Assembly (NCBI GenBank): GCA_963557075.1
Contig: CAUWDA010000012.1
Coordinates: 1 to 53,554, forward strand
DNA from: Flavonifractor sp963557075
GTDB lineage: Bacteria; Bacillota; Clostridia; Oscillospirales; Oscillospiraceae
Length of the DNA stretch: 53,554 bases
Direction of reading: 5' to 3'
Below, in pieces: positions 15,134 through 24,100 of this stretch. The notes beneath the pieces were generated by a model that was not told the origin of the DNA, made no database searches, and worked only from the letters and a program-made list of their open reading frames with translations. Every line of letters starts with the position of its first letter. Positions within the stretch are counted from its first letter, which is position 1. Both the position numbers and the translations under genes were made by a program.

Positions 15134-17803
15134 ATGCCCAAGAACTTCGGTCTGAACGAACTGCGGGAGATGTTCCTGTCCTTCTTTGAGAGCAAGGGAC
15201 ATCTGCGCCTGCCCAGCTTTTCCCTGATCCCCCAGAACGACGCCTCCCTGCTGCTCATCAACAGCGGCATGGCGCCCATGAAGCCCTTCTTCACCGGCGA
15301 GCAGGAGCCCCCCCGTCACCGGGTGACCACCTGCCAGAAGTGCATCCGCACCGGCGACATCGAGAATATCGGCCACACCGCCCGCCACGGCACCTATTTT
15401 GAGATGCTGGGCAACTTCTCCTTTGGGGACTACTTCAAGAACGAGGCCATCCACTGGGCCTGGGAGTTTTTGACCAGCCCCGAGTGGGTGGGTCTGGACC
15501 CCAACCGGCTGTATCCCTCCGTGTTTGCCGGCAATGAGACCACTCCCGCCGACGATGAGGCCTTCCGCATCTGGAACGAGGAGATCGGCATCCCCGCCGA
15601 CCACATCTTCAAGTTCGGCAAGGAGGATAACTTCTGGGAGCATGGCTCCGGTCCCTGCGGCCCCTGTTCCGAGATCTACTACGACCGAGGCGAGAAGTGG
15701 GGCTGCGGCAAGCCCGGCTGCACCGTGGGCTGCGACTGTGACCGCTATATCGAGGTGTGGAACATCGTGTTCTCCCAGTTCGACAACGACGGCGAGAACC
15801 ACTACACCGAGCTCAAGCAGAAGAACATCGACACCGGCATGGGCCTGGAGCGCCTGGCCTGCGTGTGTCAGGACGTGGCCTCCCTGTTCGACGTGGACAC
15901 CGTCATGAACATCACCAACAAGGTCAGCGAGATCACCCACGCCCATTACGGCGAGACCGCCGCCAAGGACGTCTCCCTCCGGGTCATCACCGACCACATC
16001 CGCTCCGCCACCTTCATGATCTGCGACGGCGTGCTCCCCTCCAACGAGGGCCGGGGCTACGTCCTGCGCCGCCTGCTCCGCCGGGCCGCCCGCCACGGCA
16101 AGCTGCTGGGCGTCAACGAGCCCTTCCTGTATGAGGTGTGCGACACCGTTATCCACGAGAATGAGGGTCACTACCCCGAGCTGCGGGAGCGGCAGGACTA
16201 TATCACCAAGGTCATCCGCACCGAGGAGGAGAACTTCGCCCGCACCATCGACGGCGGCATGAAGATCTTTGACGATATGCTCTCCGGCCACAAGGAGAAG
16301 GGGGAGCAGGTCTTCTCCGGCTCCGATGCCTTCAAGCTGTACGACACTTACGGCTTCCCCATCGACCTGACCATCGAGATGGTGGCCGAGCAGGGCATGA
16401 CCGTGGACGAGAAGGGCTTCCAGGCCCTGATGCAGGAGCAGAAGGAGCGTGCCCGCAAGGCCCGGGAGGCCCTGGGCGACCTGGGCTGGGCCGGCGTGGA
16501 GTTCGGCAAGGACGTGCCCGAGACCCAGTTCGTGGGCTACTCCAACACCGCCATCGACGACGCTAAGGTGGTGGCCCTGGTGGTGGAGAACGAGCAGGCC
16601 GAGGAGCTGATGCCCGGCGTGGAGGGCATCGTGGTGCTGGACAAGACCCCCTTCTATGCCGAGATGGGCGGCCAGGTGGCCGACCACGGCGCTATCACCG
16701 CCGGCGGCGCCGTCTTTACTGTCACCGATGTGCAGAAGAACAAGGGCGGCAAGTATATGCACTACGGCAAGCTGGTGGAAGGCGTTCTGAAGCTGGGCGA
16801 CACCGTCACCGCTTCCATCGACCTGTCCCGCCGGAAGGCCATCATGCGCGCCCACTCCGCCACCCATCTGCTGGACAAGGCCCTGCGCACCGTGCTGGGC
16901 GACCACGTCCATCAGGCCGGCTCTCTGGTGGAGGAGGATAAGCTGCGCTTTGACTTCACCCACTTCTCCGCCATGACCGCCGAGGAGCTGAGCCAGGTCT
17001 CCGCCATGGTCAACGAGGCGGTGCTGGAGGGCTACGATGTCCACACCGACGTGCTGCCCATCGAGGAGGCCAAGCAGCGTGGAGCCATCGCCCTCTTCGG
17101 CGAGAAGTACGGCGACACCGTCCGCGTGGTGGACATGGGCGAGGGCTACTCCGTGGAGTTCTGCGGCGGCACGCACCTGGACAACACCGCCAAGGTGGGC
17201 GTGTTCCACATCGAGAGCGAGTTCTCCGTGGCCTCCGGCGTCCGCCGGATCGAGGCCACCACCGGCGCCCAGTCCCTAAAGATCATGAATCAGAACCAGC
17301 AGAAGCTGTTCGAGGCCGCCGCGGTCCTCAAGACCAAGCCCTCCGAGCTGCGGGAGAAGGCCGAGCAGACCATCTGTGAGCTGCGGGAGCTGCGCCACAC
17401 CGTGGAGAAGTTCCAAGCCAAGGAGGCCGCCGGCGAGACCGAGCGCTTCCTCATGGGCTGCCACCCGGTGGGCGATCTGAAGGTGCTCACCGCCACCCTT
17501 CCCAATGCCGACGCCGCCAAGCTGCGTCAGATGGGCGATATGCTGCGGGACAAGCAGCCCGGTATCGTGGCGGTGCTCTCTGCCGTCAACGAGGGCAAGA
17601 TCACCTTCCTGGCCGTCTGCGGCAAGGAAGCTGTGACCCAGGGCGTCAAGGCCGGCGACCTGGTGAAGCAGGTGTGCTGCTGCTGCGGCGGCAAGGGCGG
17701 CGGCAAGCCGGACTCCGCCATGGGCGGCGGCTCCGACGTGCTCAAGCTGGACGACGCTCTGGCCAAAGTGGACGATTTTGTCGCCCAGAAGCTGGGCCTG
17801 TAA
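15134..17803 (+). CDS. alaS: Alanyl-tRNA synthetase
   Basis: The 889-residue length is normal for bacterial AlaRS. The N-terminal class II core starts with LNELREMFLSFFESKGHLRL and contains the motif 2 region RHGTYFEMLGNFSFGDYF. The editing domain has the zinc-site motifs HSATH (about residue 577) and CGGTH (about 676). The C-Ala domain ends in the Gly-rich CCCCGGKGGGKPDSAMGG block. It charges tRNA-Ala and hydrolyses mischarged Ser/Gly. AGGAG lies 8 bp before ATG; expression is set by the T-box leader. Confidence 0.98.
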   Translation: MPKNFGLNELREMFLSFFESKGHLRLPSFSLIPQNDASLLLINSGMAPMKPFFTGEQEPPRHRVTTCQKCIRTGDIENIGHTARHGTYFEMLGNFSFGDYFKNEAIHWAWEFLTSPEWVGLDPNRLYPSVFAGNETTPADDEAFRIWNEEIGIPADHIFKFGKEDNFWEHGSGPCGPCSEIYYDRGEKWGCGKPGCTVGCDCDRYIEVWNIVFSQFDNDGENHYTELKQKNIDTGMGLERLACVCQDVASLFDVDTVMNITNKVSEITHAHYGETAAKDVSLRVITDHIRSATFMICDGVLPSNEGRGYVLRRLLRRAARHGKLLGVNEPFLYEVCDTVIHENEGHYPELRERQDYITKVIRTEEENFARTIDGGMKIFDDMLSGHKEKGEQVFSGSDAFKLYDTYGFPIDLTIEMVAEQGMTVDEKGFQALMQEQKERARKAREALGDLGWAGVEFGKDVPETQFVGYSNTAIDDAKVVALVVENEQAEELMPGVEGIVVLDKTPFYAEMGGQVADHGAITAGGAVFTVTDVQKNKGGKYMHYGKLVEGVLKLGDTVTASIDLSRRKAIMRAHSATHLLDKALRTVLGDHVHQAGSLVEEDKLRFDFTHFSAMTAEELSQVSAMVNEAVLEGYDVHTDVLPIEEAKQRGAIALFGEKYGDTVRVVDMGEGYSVEFCGGTHLDNTAKVGVFHIESEFSVASGVRRIEATTGAQSLKIMNQNQQKLFEAAAVLKTKPSELREKAEQTICELRELRHTVEKFQAKEAAGETERFLMGCHPVGDLKVLTATLPNADAAKLRQMGDMLRDKQPGIVAVLSAVNEGKITFLAVCGKEAVTQGVKAGDLVKQVCCCCGGKGGGKPDSAMGGGSDVLKLDDALAKVDDFVAQKLGL

Positions 17804-17921
17804 GCCCCCCTTCCCCGTTTCATCGCGGGCGCGGCCCAGTCCCGCCGCAAGTGCGGCGTCCCAGCCGGGGCCATCCCCCCGGCACATTTCCATCTCAGAA
17901 ACAGAAAGTAGGATTTTCTCT

Positions 17922-18101
17922 ATGCTTCCCAAGGACCCCATGATTTTGCTCAGCTATGTCAACACCAAGCTGCGCGACTTCTTCCCCTCTCTGGACGCCA
18001 TGTGCGACGACCTCCAGGTGGACCAGGAGGAAGTCACCGGAGCGCTGGCCGCCATCGACTGCCGGTACGATCCGGAGCAGAATCAGTTCGTCTTTTCCTG
18101 A
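17922..18101 (+). CDS. DUF4250 small protein
   Basis: The 59-residue protein (begins MLPKDPMILLSYVNTKLRD, then FFPSLDAMCDDL) matches DUF4250, a short family common in Clostridia with no known role. It looks like a small helix-turn-helix-like fold, but no DNA-binding evidence is visible. The ribosome site is weak (AGGA at 12 bp). It is the last rightward gene before a dispersed repeat that can terminate it. Confidence 0.8.
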   Translation: MLPKDPMILLSYVNTKLRDFFPSLDAMCDDLQVDQEEVTGALAAIDCRYDPEQNQFVFS

Positions 18102-18188
18102 GACGACCACAACTTTGACTGCGCCGCTTTTTCCGGATGGCTGCACGCCGTCCGCAGGCCCAGTCCGAACAGGATATTTTCATAGAGC

Positions 18189-18417
18189 AAGGGCCTGTTG
18201 CAAACTGCGCAAAAGCCCTGTCATTCCGTGAAAAACGGCCGCCCACTGGGCGGCCGTTTTTTCGTGGGGATCCGTCTCAATTTCCTGTGAAAACGGATCG
18301 CCATGCCAGCGCCCCAGGGTGACCTCTCCTGCCCCCTGCGGGGCAATTCACCTTCGCTGCTCGCTGGCTCGTAATGACAGGCCTGTGCAAAATATCTATT
18401 TTGCAGCAGGCCCTTTT
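18189..18417. repeat. Dispersed repeat, copy 1 (MITE-like, with internal terminator)
   Basis: A 229-bp unit bounded by imperfect inverted ends: AAGGGCCTGTTGCAAA on the left and TTTTGCAGCAGGCCCTTTT on the right. Inside are a strong hairpin (18231-18261, ACGGCCGCCC paired with GGGCGGCCGT and A/T flanks) and the words TCATTCCG, AACGGAT and CTCGCTGGCTCGTAATGACA. Copy 2 at 22921-23110 shares ends, hairpin and order of words; copy 1 has about 40 bp more in its right half. It lies between convergent DUF4250 and spoIIE genes and must terminate one or both. Confidence 0.8.
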
Positions 18418-18474
18418 CTGTTTTCCTTCTGGTTCCGAAGCTGTTGTTTTTGGCTCGCAGGGGCCGCTCTCTTT

Positions 18475-20820
18475 TTACCGCCGGCTCAGGCGGATCACCA
18501 GCGCCGTCCGGTCGTCCTCCGTCCCCGCCCGGTTTCCGCTCTCGTCCAGGATCTGCTGGGCCAATGCCCGGGGACTCCCCCCGTCGAAGCCCGCCAGCAG
18601 ATCCCGCACCCACTGGTCGCCCTGCCCGCCGGTGACGCCGTCGCTGATGAGCAGCACGCAGTCCCCCGCCTCCAGCTTCAGCTGGGTCACGTCGGGGCTG
18701 CCCCCCTCTCCCCCCGCCAGTCCGGCGGGCAGGGCGCAGCCGGTGACCCGGCTCACCGCCGTCCCCTTCTTCACATAGCTGGGGGCCGCGCCGTACTTGT
18801 AGATGGCCCCCTCCCCGGTGAACAGGTCCACCCGCAGCAGGTCGATGGTGGTAAAGCCGATCTCCTCCTCTCCCCGGAGGGCCAGGGCGGCGCTGAGGGT
18901 ACGCAGGGCGTTCTCCGGCCGCACCCCCGCCCGGAGGAACTGCTCCAGCAGCCGCACCGCCAGGGCGCTCTCCCGCTGAGCCAGTCTGCCGGAGCCCATG
19001 CCGTCGCACAGCAGCACATAGAGGGCCCCGTCGTCATGCTTGAACCAGGCCCCCGTGTCCCCCGACACGGTCTGCCCGTCCTTCTTTCGTGCGGACACAC
19101 CGGCCACCGCCATCAGCGGCTCACTCTGCACCAGCACCAGCTTATCCCGCCGCTCCCCCTCCACCGCCCGCAGGGGCACATTCATCAGCCGGGACAGCTT
19201 CTCCACCTGGCCGTTCTGCCGCAGCGGGGCCAGCCCCGCCCCCTCCAGCTCCAGCCGCAGGTGGCCCGCCTCGTCGTAGTAGGCCGCCAGCTCGCACTCG
19301 ATGCCCTGGGCCGTGAGGTACTGGCGCAGCCGCTTTTCCCGCACCGGGTCCGGGACCAGCTCGGCGCTCAGCTCCGCCGCCGCCGTCCCCAGCACCTCGG
19401 CCAGCTCCCCATACTGCCGGCACACAGCGGCCCGGTTCTCCCGCAGGCGGCTCTGGTACTGCCGGCGGCAGAGCAGTCCCGCCAGCTCCTCGTTGACGGC
19501 AGTCAGGAAGTCGCCGAACTTCATGCACCGGTTGACAAAGTAGGCCGGAAAGTCTTCCCCCTCCCCTCTGCCCCGCTCCAGCAGGGCGGGCAGGGCGTCG
19601 TTGAGGGCGTTATAGGTGGATACATAGTCCCGCTGCCAGCAGGAGGCGTTGAGGGCACAGTGCCTGCATACCCGGTCCGCCGCCCGGTCAAAGATGGTGG
19701 CGGCATCGCCGTCGTTGGGCCGGGCCGGGCGCAGGGTGCCCCGCATGGACTCATAGAGGCTCCGAAAGGCGGCCGCCGTCTCCTCCATCCGCTCCCTGAC
19801 ATATTCTGCGGCCCGCTCCTGGGTGCCGTGCCGCGGCTCCCGGGCCACCAGGGCCCCCACCTGCCGCAGCAGCTTTTCCGGCAGCAGCAGATACACCACC
19901 GAGGCGGCAAAGACCTCGTAAAGCAGGGAGATATGGAGTCCCCCCTCCCAGTTCCACAGCACCGCCGCGCCATTGGTCAGCACATAGGCCAGGGTGACCG
20001 CCAGCCTGCCCTGCCGGTGGAACACTCCGGCCATGACGCCAGATAAGGCGTAAGCCATGGCGTAAAAGGGCATCCCGCCGGTAGACAGGTCCATCCCCAG
20101 GCCCACCGCCACTCCGGCGGTGGCCCCGGCGCTGATCCCCCCTCTGCCCGCCACCGCCATCACCGCCACGGCGGCGGCAAAGCGCCCCACCGACAGATCC
20201 CCCAGCAGCGTCAGCTTGGACAGGGTGAGCAGCAGGGACCCCAACAGCAGCAGCAGGCTGACGGTCTGCCGGGTGGTCAGCCCCTCCTCCTCCCGCTTCT
20301 CCGTCCAGGGGGTGAAGGCGATGCGGTAAAAGTATACCGCCGCGCCGCACAGCAGCAGCTCCGTGGCAAAAAAGACCAAGTTTTCCGGCGTCCACCCCCG
20401 GTCAGACAGATAGATAAAGCCGGTGACTCCATCAATGGCGGCGGTGGTCAGGGGCATGAACCAGCTCCTCCGGTAGACCCCCGCGTCAAAGAAGGCGAAG
20501 GCCACCGAAAAAACCAGCACGCAGGCCGCCGCATAGCGCAGCCCCTCCACCAGCCCCTCCATGGTCAGGTATCCGAAGCAGGCCCCCATCAGGGCGCAGA
20601 ACCCGTCCAGGCCCGAGCCGGAGGCCCCCACCATACCCAGGCCGAAGGGGGCGTAGCCCCCAAAGATCTCCGCTCCCGCCAGCAGGGCCCCCAGCAAAAA
20701 GCGGATGAGGCACTCCGCCAGGCGCACCAGCGCCGGGGCCCGGAACACCACCTTTCCCGTCTCCCGGGCCTCCTCCCGCAGGCGGGCCGCCCTGGTTTTC
20801 AGCTTTTCCTTTGTGGCCAT
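18475..20820 (-). CDS. spoIIE: Stage II sporulation protein E (phosphatase)
   Basis: The 781-residue protein has a basic cytoplasmic N-terminus, about ten membrane helices (to about residue 300), a central regulatory region and a C-terminal PP2C phosphatase domain. The metal-binding motifs LCDGMGSG, TIDLLRVDLFTGE, LLISDGVTGG and EDDRTALVI are all present. SpoIIE sits at the polar septum and dephosphorylates SpoIIAA to free sigma-F. I take ATG at 20820 (AAAGGAG, 9 bp); an ATG 60 bp upstream lacks a site. TATACT on the minus strand just upstream could be the -10 of a Spo0A-type promoter. Confidence 0.95.
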   Translation of the reverse strand: MATKEKLKTRAARLREEARETGKVVFRAPALVRLAECLIRFLLGALLAGAEIFGGYAPFGLGMVGASGSGLDGFCALMGACFGYLTMEGLVEGLRYAAACVLVFSVAFAFFDAGVYRRSWFMPLTTAAIDGVTGFIYLSDRGWTPENLVFFATELLLCGAAVYFYRIAFTPWTEKREEEGLTTRQTVSLLLLLGSLLLTLSKLTLLGDLSVGRFAAAVAVMAVAGRGGISAGATAGVAVGLGMDLSTGGMPFYAMAYALSGVMAGVFHRQGRLAVTLAYVLTNGAAVLWNWEGGLHISLLYEVFAASVVYLLLPEKLLRQVGALVAREPRHGTQERAAEYVRERMEETAAAFRSLYESMRGTLRPARPNDGDAATIFDRAADRVCRHCALNASCWQRDYVSTYNALNDALPALLERGRGEGEDFPAYFVNRCMKFGDFLTAVNEELAGLLCRRQYQSRLRENRAAVCRQYGELAEVLGTAAAELSAELVPDPVREKRLRQYLTAQGIECELAAYYDEAGHLRLELEGAGLAPLRQNGQVEKLSRLMNVPLRAVEGERRDKLVLVQSEPLMAVAGVSARKKDGQTVSGDTGAWFKHDDGALYVLLCDGMGSGRLAQRESALAVRLLEQFLRAGVRPENALRTLSAALALRGEEEIGFTTIDLLRVDLFTGEGAIYKYGAAPSYVKKGTAVSRVTGCALPAGLAGGEGGSPDVTQLKLEAGDCVLLISDGVTGGQGDQWVRDLLAGFDGGSPRALAQQILDESGNRAGTEDDRTALVIRLSRR

Positions 20821-20990
20821 GGTCCCTGTCTCCTTTGCTCCCGGGCTTGTCCCCGGCGTGTCAGAGTCAGTATAAACCATTTATTGGAAAAATTAAGTCG
20901 GAATGCGCCCCAGCAGCGCCGTCCCCCTGATATGGCCCGCCGCAAAAAATTTGCACCTTGCTCTTGACAAGTGTGTATATCTATGTTATT

Positions 20991-21015
20991 ACTGTATATG
21001 TCAAGTATATACAGT
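20991..21015 (+). promoter_or_regulatory. GntR/YtrA-type operator within the GntR-ABC promoter region
   Basis: ACTGTATAT (20991-20999) and ATATACAGT (21007-21015) are a perfect 9-bp inverted repeat with a 7-bp spacer. TTGACA at 20974-20979 lies just upstream and may be the -35 box, so the repeat would cover the start site. An outer imperfect dyad (TGCACC-TTGCT near 20952 and AGCAAGAGGTGCA ending near 21034) encloses the whole region and includes the ribosome site. Confidence 0.75.
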
Positions 21016-21035
21016 ATGACAGCAAGAGGTGCACC

Positions 21036-21416
21036 ATGGATATCATCATCAGTAATTCCGGCGGCGCGCCCATCTATGACCAGATCACCCGGCAGATGAA
21101 GGGCCTCATCCTCCGGGGCGAGCTGAAGGAGGGGGAAGCCCTCCCCTCCATGCGGCTGCTGGCCAGAGATCTGCGCATTTCCGTCATCACCACCAAACGA
21201 GCCTACGAGGAGCTGGAGCGGGACGGCTTCATCACCACGGTCCCGGGCAAGGGGTGCTTCGTGGCCCCCCGCAACCTGGAGCTGGTCCATGAAGAGACCC
21301 TCCGCCGGGCGGAGGAACATCTGACCCAGGCGGTGGAGATCGCCAGGACCGGCGGAGTGTCACTGGCCGAGCTCACCGAGACCTTAAACCTTCTGTATGG
21401 AGAGGAATCAGTATGA
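21036..21416 (+). CDS. GntR-family regulator, YtrA subfamily
   Basis: The 126-residue protein has the winged helix APIYDQITRQMKGLILRGEL through PSMRLLARDLRISVITTKRA and the wing GFITTVPGKGCFV, with only a short helical C-terminus. That short form, next to an ABC transporter, is typical of the YtrA subfamily. It probably represses its own operon through the dyad at 20991-21015. AGAGGTG is 5 bp before ATG; the stop overlaps the ATPase start (ATGA). Confidence 0.9.
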   Translation: MDIIISNSGGAPIYDQITRQMKGLILRGELKEGEALPSMRLLARDLRISVITTKRAYEELERDGFITTVPGKGCFVAPRNLELVHEETLRRAEEHLTQAVEIARTGGVSLAELTETLNLLYGEESV

Positions 21417-22273
21417 ACAACGCATTGGAAGTATCCCATCTCACCAAGGACTACGGCTCCTTCAAGCTGGACGACGTATCCTTCACCGTCCCCGGCGGCA
21501 CCATCATGGGCCTCATCGGGGAGAACGGTGCCGGCAAATCCACCACCATCAACTGCATCCTGAACCTGCTCCGCAGGGACAGCGGCACCATCACCGTCTT
21601 CGGCAGGGACAACCTGAAGGAGGAGCGGGCCGTGAAGGAGCAGATCGGCGTGGTGCTGGACGAGGTGCTGTTCCACAACGTGCTCCAGCCCAGGCAGGTG
21701 GGCAAGATCCTGTCCGGGATCTACCCCAACTGGGACATGGCGCTCTTTGAGCACTATCTGAAGAAATTCGGGCTTACCGGGAACAAGACCGTAAAGGAAG
21801 CCTCCCGGGGCATGAAGATGAAGCTGTCCATCGCCGCCGCCTTTGCCGTCCGGCCCCGCCTGCTCATTCTGGACGAGGCCACCTCCGGCCTGGACCCGGT
21901 GGTGCGGGACGAGATCCTGGACGAATTTCTGGCCTTCATCCAGGATGAGGACCACGCCATTCTCATCTCCAGCCACATCACCAGCGACCTGGAGAAGGCG
22001 GCGGACTATATCACCTACCTCCACAATGGTCGGGTGGCCCTCTCCGGCCCCAAGGACGAGCTGCTGAGCACCTATGGCAAGCTGGTGTGCAGCCGCGCCC
22101 AGCTGGAGCAGACCGACCAGACTCTGCTGGCAGGCAGCCGGGTGGGCCAGTTCGGCTGCGAGGCGCTGGTCCGTGACCGCCATGCCTTTGCCCGGCGCTA
22201 TCCGGAGCTGACGGTGGACCCGGCCACGCTGGAGGATATCATGGTCTTTACCGAAAAGGGGGATGTACAGTGA
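21413..22273 (+). CDS. ABC transporter ATP-binding protein
   Basis: The 286-residue protein has Walker A GENGAGKST (36-44), a degenerate signature (SRGMKMKLSIAAA in place of LSGGQ, usual for YtrB-like proteins), Walker B LLILDEATSGLDP and the switch His in LISSHITSDLEKAADYI. It should energise the permease encoded 4 bp overlapping downstream. The substrate is unknown; relatives in YtrA-controlled operons respond to lipid II-binding antibiotics or export peptides. Confidence 0.93.
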   Translation: MNNALEVSHLTKDYGSFKLDDVSFTVPGGTIMGLIGENGAGKSTTINCILNLLRRDSGTITVFGRDNLKEERAVKEQIGVVLDEVLFHNVLQPRQVGKILSGIYPNWDMALFEHYLKKFGLTGNKTVKEASRGMKMKLSIAAAFAVRPRLLILDEATSGLDPVVRDEILDEFLAFIQDEDHAILISSHITSDLEKAADYITYLHNGRVALSGPKDELLSTYGKLVCSRAQLEQTDQTLLAGSRVGQFGCEALVRDRHAFARRYPELTVDPATLEDIMVFTEKGDVQ

Positions 22274-22911
22274 AAGGACTGATCTACAAGGATCTGCTGC
22301 TGCTGAAAAAGCAGTTCTCCACCATGCTGCTCTTTATCCTGGTCTATGGGGGCCTGTGCGCCGCCGGAGTCTTTGACCTGTCCATCATCGGCGCCCTCAT
22401 CGCCGTGTTCGGCCTCACCATCCCCATGACCTCCGTGTCCATGGACGACGCCACCCACTGGGACCGGTACGCCGTGGCCACCCCCGCCGGGCGGAAGCAG
22501 GTGGTGGCGGGCAAGTATCTCTTCACGCTCCTGATCGTGCTCAGCGGCAGCCTGGTGGGCTGTGTCATCATGGTGATCCTGTCCCTGGCAGGCCTTACGG
22601 ACACCTCGCCCGTGGAAATGGGGTCCATCGCCCTGTCCTGCGGCGTGGTCACCCTGCTGCTGGACTCCATCCTCCTCCCCTTTATGCTGAAATACGGCGC
22701 GGAGCGGGCCCGCATGATCAGTATGATCACCTTTGTGCTCATCTTTGGCGGAAGCATCCTGCTGGGCGGACTGATCCAGCGCTCCGCATTCCCTCCGCTC
22801 CCGGCCTGGCTGGCTGCCGCCCTGCCGCTCCTCCTGGCCCTGGCCGCCATTGTCAGCTTTTTCGCCTCCTACTGCATCTCCCAGGGCATTTATAGAAAAA
22901 AAGAATTCTGA
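22270..22911 (+). CDS. ABC-2 type transporter permease
   Basis: The 213-residue membrane protein has six hydrophobic segments and the ABC2 family pattern MKGLIYKDLLLLKKQFSTML at the start and SMDDATHWDRYAVATPAGRK in the first cytoplasmic loop (coupling region). GTG start overlaps the ATPase stop. It is the last gene of the GntR operon and runs into copy 2 of the dispersed repeat. Confidence 0.88.
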   Translation: MKGLIYKDLLLLKKQFSTMLLFILVYGGLCAAGVFDLSIIGALIAVFGLTIPMTSVSMDDATHWDRYAVATPAGRKQVVAGKYLFTLLIVLSGSLVGCVIMVILSLAGLTDTSPVEMGSIALSCGVVTLLLDSILLPFMLKYGAERARMISMITFVLIFGGSILLGGLIQRSAFPPLPAWLAAALPLLLALAAIVSFFASYCISQGIYRKKEF

Positions 22912-22920
22912 CCATATAAA

Positions 22921-23110
22921 AAGGGTCTGCTGCAAACTGCGCAAATCGCACAAAAGACCCCTCATTCCGAAAAAAACGGCCGCCCGGTGGGCGGCCGTTT
23001 TTCGTGGGGCTCCGTCTCCCTTTGCTGCGAAAACGGATGGCCACGCCAGTGTTCACTGGCTCGCAATGACAGGCTCGTGCAAAAGGTCGCTTTTGCAACA
23101 GGCCCTTTTT
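22921..23110. repeat. Dispersed repeat, copy 2
   Basis: This 190-bp copy starts 10 bp after the permease stop with AAGGGTCTGCTGCAAA and ends TTTTGCAACAGGCCCTTTTT, 6 bp before the stop of the convergent rhomboid-like gene. The internal ACGGCCGCCC/GGGCGGCCGT hairpin with A and T flanks is conserved with copy 1 (18189-18417). Its position between two convergent genes, as in copy 1, implies use as a shared terminator. Confidence 0.8.
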
Positions 23111-23115
23111 CATGA

Positions 23116-23997
23116 TCACTGGATATGCACGTGGTTGTGGATATGCTCCGAGCAGTAGCAGTAGTAGCCGTTGCACTTGGAGCAGTACCGGAACTCCTCG
23201 TCCGGGTAGTCCGTGTCGGTCTTGCCGCAGACGGCGCACTTGTGGATATACCCCCGGGTCTGCTGGGCCTGGCGGGTGGCCTGTTTGAAGTTGACGGTCT
23301 GCTTGGAGGTCCGGTGGGCGGTCTGCCGTTTCACCCGGCCCAGGCTGTCCATCAGGTCGTCCCAGAAGAAGATGAGATAGTTCAGGATGGCCACCACCGG
23401 GGCCACCACGCCGATCAGTGCGTAGGCGCCCATGGAGGGGATCTTCATCAGGCTGCGGATGATGTCAAAGGCAAACAGCGCGGCGTCCACCCAGGCCACC
23501 CACTTGACCTTCACCGGGATAATGAAGAAGAGCAGCACCCGCATATCGCCGTACAGCGTAGCAAAGGAGAAGAACAAGGACAGGTTCACATAGTGCATGG
23601 AGATGGTGGGGCCGGGATAGGGCAGGAAGAAATAAATGATAAAGCCCGCGACGATGTTGAGCGCCAGCCCCAGCAGATAGAACACAGTGAACTTGGTGGT
23701 CCCCCACTGGCGCTCCAGAATAGAGCCGATCCAGTAGTAGAAATACAGCGACAGCGCCAGGAGAAAGATCTTGTTACTGCTGGGCACAAAGATAAAGGTG
23801 ATCAGCCGCCAGAACTCGCCCTTCAGGATATAGTAGGGGGCGAAAGACAGGGCGGAGGCCAGGGAAAAGCCCGGGCTGAACTGGTCCAGCAGCCACACCA
23901 GTACGTTGCCGATGACCACCACCAGCATCAGGTTCGGGATGCCGAACCGGGGATGCTTATAGCAGAACCGGTCCAGCCATCGTTGAATCACACTCAA
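23116..23997 (-). CDS. Rhomboid/derlin-like membrane protein with C-terminal zinc ribbon
   Basis: The 293-residue protein has about six membrane helices with the derlin-rhomboid pattern: FWRLITFIFVP, WIGSILERQWGTTKFTVFYL and a following Gly-rich helix. I see no GxSG serine motif and no partner His, so it is probably not a protease. Residues from about 255 carry a Cys/His cluster (CAVCGKTDTDY, YCSKCNGYYCYC, HIHNHVH) that should bind zinc. TTG at 23997 is chosen because GGAGG lies 7 bp before it; a GTG 6 bp further is the alternative. Role unknown, perhaps membrane-protein handling. Confidence 0.75.
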   Translation of the reverse strand: MSVIQRWLDRFCYKHPRFGIPNLMLVVVIGNVLVWLLDQFSPGFSLASALSFAPYYILKGEFWRLITFIFVPSSNKIFLLALSLYFYYWIGSILERQWGTTKFTVFYLLGLALNIVAGFIIYFFLPYPGPTISMHYVNLSLFFSFATLYGDMRVLLFFIIPVKVKWVAWVDAALFAFDIIRSLMKIPSMGAYALIGVVAPVVAILNYLIFFWDDLMDSLGRVKRQTAHRTSKQTVNFKQATRQAQQTRGYIHKCAVCGKTDTDYPDEEFRYCSKCNGYYCYCSEHIHNHVHIQ

Positions 23998-24100
23998 AAT
24001 ATTACCTCCCGTGGGACGGCCGCACCGCCCCATTTTCAATGTGCCCAGTTTATCAGGGCCGCGGAGAAAATTCCCAAACAAATTGTAAACATTGTGTCCG

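Noticed and set aside
14882..17209. 775-codon open frame on the minus strand
   Set aside because: It lies entirely opposite alaS and the T-box leader; high-GC third positions keep the opposite frame free of stops. No ribosome site or domain.
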